Assembly (NCBI RefSeq): GCF_964204645.1
Contig: NC_134029.1
Coordinates: 1,497,001-1,561,000 of the forward strand
DNA from: Tubulanus polymorphus
Lineage: Eukaryota; Nemertea; Palaeonemertea; Tubulaniformes; Tubulanidae
Length of the DNA stretch: 64,000 nucleotides
Direction: 5' to 3'
In this document: positions 54,501 to 64,000 of the stretch, piece by piece
Position numbering within the stretch: the first letter of the stretch is position 1
How the letters are laid out: every line of letters starts with the position of its first letter
Program-made: the position numbers and the translations under genes
Notes under the pieces: generated by a model
The model's database searches: none
What the model was told of the DNA's origin: nothing
What the model saw: only the letters and a program-made list of their open reading frames with translations

Positions 54501-57500
54501 TCTAAATTTGGCCCTACAGTAAAAATTAAACTGTAGTGTTACAACATCAGAAATTAACTAATTTTAATTCTGTGCTCCGGAACTGAGTCTTGTTCGTAAT
54601 GATTGTTGAATTGTTATTATAGGATTCGTTTGGTGGAAATGCGTTAACGTTGATGTTTGCGATGTTATCTCCTGCAAGTCTCAGCTATCAGGAGTCTCTC
54701 AACACGCTGCAGTTCGCTCAATTCACCAGAAACATCAAGAATTCACCGAAAGTGAACCTAGTAAGAATATTGCTAATATTGAATATAACTGCTGTATGAT
54801 TGTCGCTGATCGCTGGTTTCTATTTTAGAGCGAAGTTGAACATATAATTCACAGTTTAAGAGAAGAAATCACGCGTCTTCGAAATAAACTCAATAATTCA
54901 GCGACGATGACTAAAGATGACGTTCTGACTCTTGAGGTATGGTAGGCTACCAGGACACAGCTCGTCAAACCCAACTCACAACTGTGCAACTAGATCCTGT
55001 TAATTATCGATCAGAGTCCAATTCTCTCAATTTAGTTCTATTTGCAGGACATGATTCAAGATTTACAAATTGCCAAACGTCAAACTTGGGAGGAGAAAGA
55101 GAAACTGTCTGAACAGTTCGAAGAAGAAAGGAAAACAAATCTTGCCAATCGGGTAAAAATAGATACTATTGTGATATTCTTATACAGTAGAACCCCGATT
55201 TATTGACCTTGGATGTAACGATTTATCGGTTATTACAAACCTAGAATTTTGTCCGAAATTTTGATGATTTTATCCTGGATATAACAAACTACCGGTTTCA
55301 ACGAATATGTTTTCATTTGTTGAATTGAGGTAGAGAGAATCCCACAATGTTAAGGAAAAACTCCGAAAATGTAACTTTGAGATAGTAGTTTATTCAACGT
55401 TTCAATTATATCCTAATTATTAGTAATAGTCATCTTCAGGCATTATTCCTGAAGATGACTATTAGGATATAATCTAAACGTTGAATAAACTACTATCTCG
55501 AAGTTTCATTTTCGGACTTTTTCCTTATCATTGTGGGATTCTCTCTACATCGCGTTAACACGGAGATAATGTTCTATCAATCGTGATGTTGAATTGAGGT
55601 TTCACTGTATCAACTTTATGAATGTTGTGTTATTTGTACTGATTAACGGCTTGTGTCAACGACAGGGAATATTAGAATGGGTGATGGATTCGATGAACAA
55701 AGGAAATAAAGAACTACAGGAAAAACTGCTATTACTACAGAAAGAAAAAGATCAGGTAAAAATAGTGCATCAGTAACGTAGACGACTCTGCAGTTGACAA
55801 CAGCTAACTCTGGGACAATTCATTGAAATTTTAGTTGACGTTGGCCTATAAGGAAAAACGTAAAGAACTCGATGAAATGAAGGACGACCTGCAAAAAAAG
55901 ATTACAGATTATTCCAAACTTACGGAAAGTGGTAAGAAAATTATTCTGATTAAATCTACATATCAACGGTTCATTGCTCAAAAGCTTGTTTGAGTTATAC
56001 AGTGGATAACAAACTAGCATGAAACGTTATTGCTACCACAATAAGTAATACTTAAACCAACGGCGCCAGAGGAACCGGTTTCAGATATGTATTGAAATTT
56101 CAGGCAAAGCATCCGAAAAAGAAACGAAACAGAAAGTAGCTACAATTCACGAATTGAAGGAGAAATTACGCAACGAAACGGAAGATATAAAACTGATGAA
56201 ACATCGTCTGCGTGAAATACAAGAAAAACAACGAGCTGAGAAAGACGTACGCGCTGCTCGATTACCGGTATTCCTTGCCTAAAATATCAGAAGAGTTTTT
56301 TGATGCGAATGTCCGACGTTTTTGTAGGATGCAAACAGTCAGAATGTTCTGTTGAAAGGTAACATGGAACTGAGACAGAAAGTGATGGAAGAAGAAAGAC
56401 TACGATTCGAAAAAGAGAATAAACTGCTGGTAGCAGAAGAATTAGAGAGGATGAAACTTGAAGTTGATAATGAAAAAGCTGAAATTCAGGTATATAGACT
56501 AAAGGGTCAGAGATACAGTCGGTTTGTATTGTGAGATTTTCATGTAAATGTGTTTGCTTTTATTCAGCTTTTGGCTGCGGAAGGGAAAAAATATTCCACT
56601 GAGGAAGGGTCGGCCTTACAGATGGATCTGGTTGATCTGAAAGCTGAAAGAAGCGTGATTACATTACAGGTTTGTTCGATAAAATGATTTGAACAATTAA
56701 ACACATTGTCTTGAATAAATGTATTCGTGTTTTTATATCAGTTGGAAGTGATACAAAAGGAAAAAGAACATTTGTTGAAGGAACTGAATGAAGTTTACAA
56801 ACAACAAAAAGAGGAACTTGAAATTCAACAATTACAACATTTCCAGGTAAAGAAAACAGATTGAAGACGAGCTGCATTAGCCTGGTGTGAAATCAGTAAA
56901 TCTGATAAGTCGCAGTACGTTGTAGGTTCACTTGATTTCGTTAAAAATACGAGCTTTCGCTACTAGAGTGTAGTATCTTCATCAGATAGTAGATGAGTGT
57001 GATTTATTTACCAGGACCCAGTTCTACAGTCGTGAGTTAGAGTTAACTCTGAGTTAAAGTTAGTTCATTTTCAATGTTTTAACCCAGAGTCAAATCTTAA
57101 CTCAGAACTGTGGAACTGGACCCTGATGAAGCTCTACACGTACTATGCACTAGCAGCAAAAATAAATAAATAAGAATCCTCTTCATGTATTTTTGCTAGC
57201 AGTGCTAGCTTGTGTTTTTGATAGAATCTACATTAAGTGCTATGAATCTTCACGTTATTAAACGATCCCAGCGCTTCGGCGATTCTTCAGATTTCCAGTT
57301 CCTTTCATTGATACTCGTTTCATTTTTAATCAGACTTTCAGAAATTATCGTGAAATGTTCGAGGAGCAGAAAGCGACGATTGAACAACGTTATCGTAATT
57401 TACTCAACGATTCGATACAGGACGCGATATTTCTCTCAACTAGAAACAATGAACTCACGCAGGAAAATATCGATCTCAAACAACGTAAGCGTTAACTCCA

Positions 57501-58394
57501 CATACACTGTGTACACTATAATAATATAATAATAATAATAATATAAGTTTATTTCTTTACTAAAGAGTACTTCTACACTGTAAACCATAGTAAAGAAAAA
57601 GGACAAAAAGGGGGTATACTTTTAATGAAAAAAGTCTAATGCCCTGCGGAATGATTGGACATGAAGTTAAACACAAGTATAATATTAATACAATCCTGTT
57701 ATATGTCTTTTCAAATTCTGCCATAAGATTACTCATCACATTGCTGAAGTCATCTCTATTCTTGAATCTCAATTCAATTTACTAAATGTGTGAATCGTCA
57801 TTTGGGAAAGTCGTTAAATAGAACGATGATCTCAACTACGGCGACTTTAACCAAGTTCATTCCATTATCAATATCTATTTGACTGTTTAGTCACGATCAC
57901 ACAGAGATGATTTGGCTCGGGTTAAAGTGGCCCGAAACAAACCCAAGTGAATGAATTTTGCCCATGTTCAATAAGAGAGCGCGTTCATACATAAATGACA
58001 TCAAAACAATGCCATGGCCTGTGAGGAGAGTCACTTCCAGAACCGACTAGCACCCCCACGGAATAATTTCACCTATGCTAGAATTTGGCACTGGCCTGGT
58101 CTGACGTTTTTATTTTGGCCAAATTTGGCCCCCTTCAAACTGGCACGGACCCATTTATAGCGCCAGTGTGACTTGTTGTCCTGGGTCGAAAAAGGTTGTG
58201 TGATCGCGACTTACGTGAACAGCACCAGTAGAGACCAGCTGGATCTCTTTCAATGTTCTGTTGTCTGGGACTGGAAGAAAATAATCTCATTATCATTTCA
58301 CTGTGGTTTTCTATTTTTAGAATTGGCAGTAATGAAAGATCAAATAAGTCAACTGGGTGGTCGTGTACCGATCATTGGAGATAGTACCGTCTAA
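51600..58394 (+). CDS. divergent kinesin-like motor protein with coiled-coil tail
   Basis: Exons: 51600-51602 (ATG directly before donor GTAAAT), 51860-51976, 52061-52108, 52318-52401, 52997-53059, 53135-53209, 53293-53372, 53748-53867, 54245-54482, 54623-54760, 54829-54936, 55048-55152, 55666-55755, 55835-55931, 56104-56267, 56328-56489, 56568-56669, 56742-56846, 57334-57484, 58321-58394. 707 residues. The motor is about 1-322: start [17 protein letters not shown]-loop GATGSGKS (about 83-90), [18 protein letters not shown], switch II DLAGIE (226-231), [20 protein letters not shown] and LNTLQFA. The tail is Glu/Lys/Leu-rich coiled coil. Switch I lacks the NxxSSRSH consensus (KQRSQAVF instead) and switch II has Ile for Ser. 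I cannot name the kinesin family. The three-base first coding exon is inferred from phase and context. Confidence 0.85.
53568..53685. mobile_element. foldback element in kinesin-like intron 7
   Basis: Inverted arms GAAATCCCACAATAACTCGG / CTGGTTGAATTATTGTAGGATTTC and GTTAAGTTC / GAACTTAAC. The minus reading has CCTGATGATGGC and the plus reading has ACTGATGAGTACTC, which recall a hammerhead core, but no GAAA follows at the right distance. Probably a decayed relative of the other elements. Confidence 0.5.
55332..55589. mobile_element. inverted-pair hammerhead-like element (family B) with 11-bp TSD, kinesin intron 12
   Basis: Direct repeats TTGAATTGAGG at 55321-55331 and 55590-55600. The arms AGAGAGAATCCCACAATG... 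and ...CATTGTGGGATTCTCTCT are inverted, meeting at GGCATTATTCC near 55440. The right arm has CCTGAAGATGACTATTAGG but TAAACG where family members have GAAACG, so this copy is probably dead. The tail CATCGCGTTAACACGGAGAT matches the head of the 27622-27836 copy in reverse. Confidence 0.75.
56930..57200. mobile_element. family A hammerhead-like inverted pair interrupted by a MITE, kinesin intron 18
   Basis: The minus strand 56949-56986 has an intact-looking core: CTGATGA, an A, a stem-II-like GATACTA...TAGTAGC, then GAAAGCTCGT. A second, plus-strand copy begins CTGATGAAGCTC at 57123 but has AAAAA for GAAA. Between them lies a family D MITE (57014-57123) with GGACCCAGTTCTACAGT and ACTGTGGAACTGGACCC ends. 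Confidence 0.6.
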
Positions 58395-59321
58395 AATCAT
58401 TCCAGTTTACTCAGCATTGCTCTGTATTTTCGAGTAGAACGATGTCTTATCCAAATCGATAACATTTGAAAATGGTTCTGTTATAAGGAGGTGTTTATTT
58501 ATTCCATTCACTACATGTATATCAATATTTATTTTAGATAATAGAAATAGCAGTAATCTGCAGTAAACCTCATCTATCTCCGGGCAAACTGGAACCACTT
58601 AATCAGTCAAGGTTTAGGATCAAAGATAGAGTATCAGAAAATGTTTTCTGAATTAGTCAAAAGTCCAAGTATAGGCGAGGTTAACTGTAGAATGAGTTTC
58701 AAGTAGCTTTGAATAAGTCTGTGACTCGCACACAGTAGATTATCTCAGTATTAATTCACTACAATCAGAATATGATTTATAACCTACATAAGTCTAATTT
58801 CTGTTTGAATAACAGATTGATGACATAGTGCAATAATACGTGATCTCGCAATCTATAATGAATTGTTCATACCGGTTTTCAATCAATTGATCATTTGAAA
58901 CTGTAATTATAAAGATGATGAAGGTCGTTGATTTATTTTCAGTCGTGACGTTTTTCTAAAATTCTTGATAATTGTTCATTCACTGCCGGTCAGTGTTTAT
59001 TTACTGTATCACGATAAATCAAATAATAATTATTTACCTAAATAATATGTTTATAACTTAAACACAATGTTTCATGCTGGATCATGATTTAATAATTAAT
59101 ATATTTATCTAATCAATCGTTAATTTAAATAAAAAGTATATCACATTAGTAAAAGATTCGTTCTTCGTTAAATCTGTTTTTTAAGTGGCCATTTTTATTG
59201 CCTGTTCTTCATTCCAAAAGGGATATTTTTCAACTGAAAAAGCAGGGGTCTTGAAACAAGTTTTTTCCATGGATTTTAAGATGACTTAAGATATTGAAGT
59301 ATAGTATATATATATTATAGT
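58395..59321. other. 3' flank of the kinesin-like gene
   Basis: AT-rich. Includes the probable kinesin 3' UTR (AATAAA-type signals are frequent near 59000-59150). No gene recognised. Confidence 0.4.
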
Positions 59322-59541
59322 TCATCCCAATAAACTGATCCAATGTGGCGGGAAGTAATCCTCATGCCTGACATAAGTTGCGTGGCTAATCCTTGTATAG
59401 TGCCATTAGCTAACCAGGCCGCCCACCAACCGAATGTACCAGACGACATGATTACGTGGTCACAAGATGATAATATAGCCATGTCTAAAGCCAGATCTTT
59501 CGCTTTAGAAAAAACCAAATTCGCAGTTTTATTGGATAGAT
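59322..59541 (-). pseudogene. alpha-1,2-fucosyltransferase (GT11) C-terminal fragment
   Basis: The minus strand encodes [41 protein letters not shown], the hallmark C-terminal motif of GT11 galactoside 2-alpha-L-fucosyltransferases (Golgi enzymes adding fucose to terminal galactose). Directly after GT the similarity jumps to another frame, which continues to [13 protein letters not shown] and a stop at 59322-59324. So the original frame is broken by a small indel. The upstream catalytic part (HxRRGD-type motif) is not found in the window, and the fragment starts at the edge of a SINE-like repeat. Most likely a truncated, frameshifted pseudogene; a real exon with a sequencing error is possible. 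Confidence 0.7.
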
Positions 59542-59569
59542 TTCATATTGAATGGGACAGGCAACCAGT

Positions 59570-59655
59570 CTATACCGTGGCAATCTCGATGCCATCAGGT
59601 TCGAATCCCTCCCTGGGGGAGGATGGGCAAAAATCCTCTACTTTTCAACTTCAAG
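59570..59655 (+). mobile_element. SINE-like tRNA-related fragment
   Basis: Contains TCTCGATGCCATCAGGTTCG and AATCCC followed by GGAGGATG, shared with the SINE-like stretch at 7645-7690. It abuts the 5' edge of the fucosyltransferase fragment. Confidence 0.5.
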
Positions 59656-59879
59656 TGAAGAGCTCGTGATTTCAGCGTGTAAATCCAACAAACGATACAT
59701 CAATGAAGCACAACATCTTATATTTTGTTCATAACCAGATTCATCAAATGAACGTATTCTGAGCGTAGGAGAGCAAAATTTGCAGGTCAGGGGCGACTGG
59801 CAGGGTCGGGCTATGGGTAATTTACTGGTAGGGTCGGGCTATGGGGTGATTAACTGGAAGGTTGGAATCATGGGTGATT

Positions 59880-60365
59880 TACTGCTGAATAGAGGATGTA
59901 CACTAGGGGTGTCCCGGGTTTGAAACCTAGTAATTACTGACACTGATTCAGAGTGGTCCTGATGCTGATTAGATGATGTACAGGGGTGTCCCGGGTTCGA
60001 ACCCAGTAATTACTGATAATGATTCAGAGTGGTCCAGATGCTGAATAGAGGATGTACAGGGGTGTCCCGGGTTCAAACCCAGTAATTACTGACACTGATT
60101 CAGAGTGGTCCTGATGCTAAATAGAGGATGTACAGGGTTGTCCCGGGTTCGAACCCAGTAATTACTGATACTGATTCAGAGTGGTCCAGATGCTGAATAG
60201 AGGATGTACAGGGGTGTCCCGGGTTTGAAACCCAGTAATTACTGACAATGATTCAGAGTGGTCCAGATGCTGAATAAAGGATGTACAGGGGTGTCCCGGG
60301 TTCGAACCCAGTAATTACTGATACTGATTCAGAGTGGTCCAGATGCTGGATAAAGGATGTACCGT
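59880..60365. repeat. 76-bp minisatellite, about six and a half units
   Basis: GGATGTAC recurs at 59894, (variant) 59974, 60050, 60126, 60202, 60279 and 60355, spacing mostly 76. Each unit has GTGTCCCGGGTTCGAACCC, whose GGGTTCGAACCC core is a perfect palindrome and also fits a tRNA B-box, and CAGTAATTACTGA, another palindrome. Units differ at a few positions (GATAATG/GACACTG). Confidence 0.93.
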
Positions 60366-60647
60366 GGATTAGCAGATTTTTCATACACTAATGTGAATTG
60401 TCTCTGGCAACCAAGAGTCTACTGCCAGAGTCAGTTCGTGTTAGTTTATGCAAATCCAAGCATAGTGAATCTTAAGAATCGGCAGAACATAGCATCACAA
60501 CCACTGACTAGCGAACTAATTAAGTTAAGAGTAGCTAATTAACTAAACAAACAAAGAGTTTCTAACAATTATATTTACTCTCATACAACAATTATACGAA
60601 ATGCCAGGTGTGCTCGAGGAATTATAACTTAAGATCCTCAAACACGT

Positions 60648-60787
60648 GGACTGTATTTCAAAAACAGTCCAACCATGGACGTATACACTATAAACTAGAG
60701 TTTATACGTCCATGGTCCAAGCATAGACTCTAAAAGAGAAACGTCTATAGCACACCACCATGGACTCTAAACTGTGAGAGTGCATGG
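60648..60787. repeat. cluster of four small hairpins sharing a CATGGAC motif
   Basis: GGACTGT/ACAGTCC (60648-60670), ACCATGGACGTATA/TATACGTCCATGGT (60672-60716), ATAGAC/GTCTAT (60723-60748), CCATGGACTCT/AGAGTGCATGG (60758-60787). The second has 14 perfect base pairs; the fourth has one mismatch. Confidence 0.75.
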
Positions 60788-60789
60788 CT

Positions 60790-63680
60790 CCCCGCACTAA
60801 AACCAGAGATAAACCTGGCCGAATACCCTGGAAAGCGTACGATTTAATAAATCGTTTACCTGGCCGGCCGCCTATCTACCTTAGACCTTACATTACTTTT
60901 TTAAAAATCATGATCAAGCTAACCATAACAGACGCGGCAGATAGAAATTAACTGATTACAAATTTCATTTATTTATGAAATGACCCGGCCGATCAGGAAA
61001 AACAAGGTATTATCATTAGCCTTTTAATGACTAAGATTATCCAAAATATAAGATTACTAGCTTTTAATATCACATATGCTACATCATGGAAGGTATTTCA
61101 AGGTTTTATTCGCCAAAAACATTTCCACTGCAACTGATTCATACGATTTGAATCAATAGGAAAATAACAAAATTACACACAGAAATTGTAAACCTTGATC
61201 CATAAAACACCAACAATTAGGACTAGTCTGAATGTCTAAGACTATTAATTTGACAATTCATGAAGTCACTGGGCATAAGTGACACTTGGTTATTTCATGA
61301 AATATGAAGCATTCAATCATATCAACTATTCAAATGACAATGTAAGAGAGATTTAAGATATTCTGTTTTACAAAAAAAACTGCATAACATATCTTCAACA
61401 TATAAACATTAAAACTGGACATAAAACAAATTCACTCGCTCAAATAATCAATCTCTGATTTCATTTCATTAACATTATTTTTACAAGAAAACTGAAATTT
61501 TGCAAACTTTGCTTTGTATTCAAGGAATTATCATGTAAGTTCTTCATCAACAAATGGGTGAACTGTATTCGAAAAACATAAACAAATTAAAACCATAGAT
61601 AAAACCAACAGATTCACTCTGGAAAGCTTGAGATTAACTAATCAACTAATCAATCTTTATTTTCATTAACATTATTTTACAAGATAACTAGAGTTTTGCC
61701 AACTTTGACTGAGATTTTCAAACATTATCAACGTTATTTTCTCCACATTGTTTCGTTTAATGAAAAGTATTTTGAAGGTTTTTTAATTAAGATATATTGA
61801 GTATCATGATATAGATATTGTTCAACTTTCCATATGAATATAGCTTGGTAAATTACAAATAACTGATTGCTAAAGTATCTACAAGAACACGCGCCAGCAT
61901 GGCCAGTAGCCAGCTGAACAATATCGTAGAACTTTAAGGCCACTGGAGATAAATTACTTGATTCTCCTCAACAACTACTCTCCGAATTTAGCGCCGCCTG
62001 TTTTTAGGCGTTTTTCCATAGTAGAATTGTCCATTGCACCTACTTGTCAGTCATGCTCCGTGTCACATGGAAGCGAATGCGTTCACGGCTTTAAACTGAT
62101 TAAAATATTTATTTGCGAAAAAATGTCTAGCGTGTGAGAATTACAAGTGGAAGGAAAAGGCTACTTCATGTATTTCTAGTCAATGGAGCAAAGCCATTAG
62201 GTTAGTATTGACAAGAAGCTCCAACCCGGAGCGCTTCCCTGTTAGCGTTCAAACATTATGTAGACTGGATACCGGTCTCTATCTTCAATTAGACCGGTTA
62301 CCGGTTATTCGCGAATAGAGTAAAAGATCTCAGCGGGGCGTTATACTTCATTTAGAAAGAAGGCCAGCCTCTTCAGTAGGTAACTAACTGGGATCGATAC
62401 CGACCTTAGCGACCGGACCCCTGGCAAGCGAGGATGGCCAAGGCCGGCACGCGCCGCCGCGTATATGCATTAATTAAAATATTGCTTGGGATTCGAACCT
62501 ACTCTATCTACTGGCCGTTATAGTTATCATAAATAAGTCAACAACTTTTCTTTATTGTGGAGCTGCCAAATTGAAAATGAATGTTGTGAGAGTCGTATTA
62601 TTTCTCTATCAGACGCTCAGTTATGGTTATGGTAGGTACTCCTATAGATTACTAAATTCATTATCAAATAAAATTCAATAGGCTAATTCGTGGAAGATCC
62701 GTGGCTAATTTGGTTTTTGGCAGTGGCCTTTTATAAAACTTTTAAAAGACAAAATTTAAAATTTATTGATACCTAACTTTATGATTATGAACCTGTCATA
62801 CACATGTCAGTTTAAGTCAATGAATGAGACAATTATACAAATATAAACAAACAAGAAAATACAAGATAATTGCGATAAGGAGAAATAAGCCAGAAAAAAA
62901 TGAGATATTAGGTTATTCCTAGCGGATGTATTGTGATCCCTTAGCCATGACGCTACAAATCTCAACTGTATCCCTATCATAAGCAATATGATGGTCCACA
63001 TCCTCAATATCAGACGATGTAACCAGTCTCTCATTTTAACGGTAACTCCTCTTGAGCCTTGTCCTCACAGGGGCCTGATGCATTCTTTAAAGTAGTCCGT
63101 ACAATCTGTCTGTGTTTTAGTTTCACGATCGCATATTTTCACTCCGATTATAAAAGCTTACCACAAACGATTAGGTAGGGCCTAACTAACTATCTTTTTA
63201 AGCCCTAGTATTAAAGTAACCATCTCCTGGTATATCCTACAATTACTAGGGTAGGCCTATAGTGCTGGGGAAAAAATGTTGGCATTTGAATTAAAAACCA
63301 AGGCGCCGTTTGAGTAGTCCTGGCTAGATAGGCCTACTCATCTTGACTTCTGCTATTCTTACCAGTAAGACTTGAACGTGCTGGAGTCTTATAGCCTATT
63401 ATAAGCCTTAAGGCATTGCATCATATCAGATATTTTTGTTGGTAAATGTAATGAAATAGTATCCTACCAGGCTCGTAATAATTTTTATCAAATGCATAAA
63501 AAAAATCAGAAATTGAAAGAGATTGGAGCCGTTCCGAATTTTTTTCACTGAATAGATCAGATAACAGAAAATTTACGATAATTGGATTTTAAAAATTCAG
63601 TAACATTGCAGTTTTGGTTTTCACTCTGATTGGCTGTTCTGTCGGCGGGTTCATTCTGGTCTCACAACTTGACCGATGAA
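60790..63680. other. intergenic region before the GPCR gene
   Basis: AT-rich with a SINE-like stretch at 62385-62500. Short minus-strand frames at 61734-61943 and 62807-63034 show no recognisable domain and are not called. The GPCR promoter or 5' UTR probably lies within the last few hundred bases. Confidence 0.4.
62385..62500 (-). mobile_element. SINE-like tRNA-related repeat
   Basis: On the minus strand GGTTCGAATCCCAAG (B-box) is followed about 60 bases later by CATCCTCGCTTGCCAG, the same order as in the 7520-7690 copy. Confidence 0.5.
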
Positions 63681-64000
63681 ATGAATGATAACTCAACAGC
63701 TAGCGATATATTGATATTTTCGTGGGTCGGTCTGGTAAAACAAGCTGTAGCCTACGTTGTTTTACCGGTCACGTTTGTTATTGGATTCTGTGGTAACGTG
63801 TTAGCGTTGTTAGTACTGACGCACGCGTCCTACTGGAAGATTTCTACCGGTGTTTATATGATCGCCCTTCAACTATTTGACACATGCGTTATACTGATTT
63901 GGTTACCGATTTTATTCGTTCGTATAGTCTTTCAACAACAAGTTCTAACAAAGATATTTTGTCGCGTTTATTTATATTTTAGTTTTACATGTTCGTCATC
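63681..64000 (+). CDS. class A (rhodopsin-like) GPCR, N-terminal part
   Basis: Starts at ATG 63681 and stays open to the window end (107 residues shown). The short N-terminus MNDNSTASDILIF has an N-glycosylation site (NST). TM1 includes VLPVTFVIGFCGNVLALLVL with the class A Gly-Asn pair. TM2 is TGVYMIALQLFDTCVILIWL, where the usual LAxAD reads ALQLFD, keeping the sodium-site Asp. Then comes Cys in KIFCRVYLYF at the expected position before TM3 for the conserved disulphide. The ligand class cannot be told; a neuropeptide-type receptor is plausible. Truncated by the window edge. Confidence 0.85.
   Translation, partial: MNDNSTASDILIFSWVGLVKQAVAYVVLPVTFVIGFCGNVLALLVLTHASYWKISTGVYMIALQLFDTCVILIWLPILFVRIVFQQQVLTKIFCRVYLYFSFTCSS

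Noticed and set aside
61734-61943. Minus-strand frame with SNQLF as the missing fucosyltransferase N-terminal motif
   Set aside because: The similarity is a few residues only; the surrounding GT11 blocks are absent.

Overview
The window is eukaryotic nuclear DNA from an invertebrate animal. Genes are split by many GT-AG introns, intergenic and intronic DNA is AT-rich, and families of short inverted-repeat elements and tRNA-derived SINEs recur. Protein similarity and repeat types suggest a lophotrochozoan, plausibly a mollusc. The species cannot be fixed from sequence alone. I joined exons by hand by requiring reading frame and splice phase to agree. Joined lengths are multiples of three in every full model.

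Layout, left to right. 728-7446 (+): twelve exons of a RhoGAP-domain protein, loosely ARHGAP21/23-like. 11106-15603 (-): a complete two-exon HAND bHLH factor whose intron holds a 238-bp (TA)n run. 20250-21436 (-): the 3' end of a dead non-LTR retrotransposon. 26447-31917 (-): a TFAP4/AP-4 bHLH-leucine-zipper gene in five exons, with a tRNA-Lys(UUU) gene in its first intron. 33215-36980 (+): a GLIS2-like five-zinc-finger factor in five exons. 38290-51169 (-): a full ABCC1/MRP1-type transporter of 29 constitutive positions, one of them present as two tandem alternative cassettes. 51600-58394 (+): a 20-exon divergent kinesin-like gene, head-to-head with the transporter across about 430 bp. 59322-59541 (-): a frameshifted piece of an alpha-1,2-fucosyltransferase gene. 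63681-64000 (+): the first exon or N-terminal part of a class A GPCR, cut by the window edge.

There is no operon-like logic. These are independent genes: three developmental transcription factors, one membrane exporter, one cytoskeletal motor and one Rho regulator. The clearest functional links are the shared ABCC1/kinesin promoter interval and the convergent GLIS2/ABCC1 3' ends.

The most interesting signal is repetitive. At several intronic loci, short elements carry inverted copies of a hammerhead-ribozyme-like core (CTGANGA, stem II, GAAA, then CGT/GCT plus T or C, with almost no stem III). Three are flanked by 11-13 bp target-site duplications. They resemble the small hammerheads known from Penelope-like retroelements, but here sit as inverted pairs. 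Other notable points are the duplicated ABCC1 exon, a kinesin with degraded switch motifs, a cluster of small hairpins sharing a CATGGAC motif, and several MITE families.
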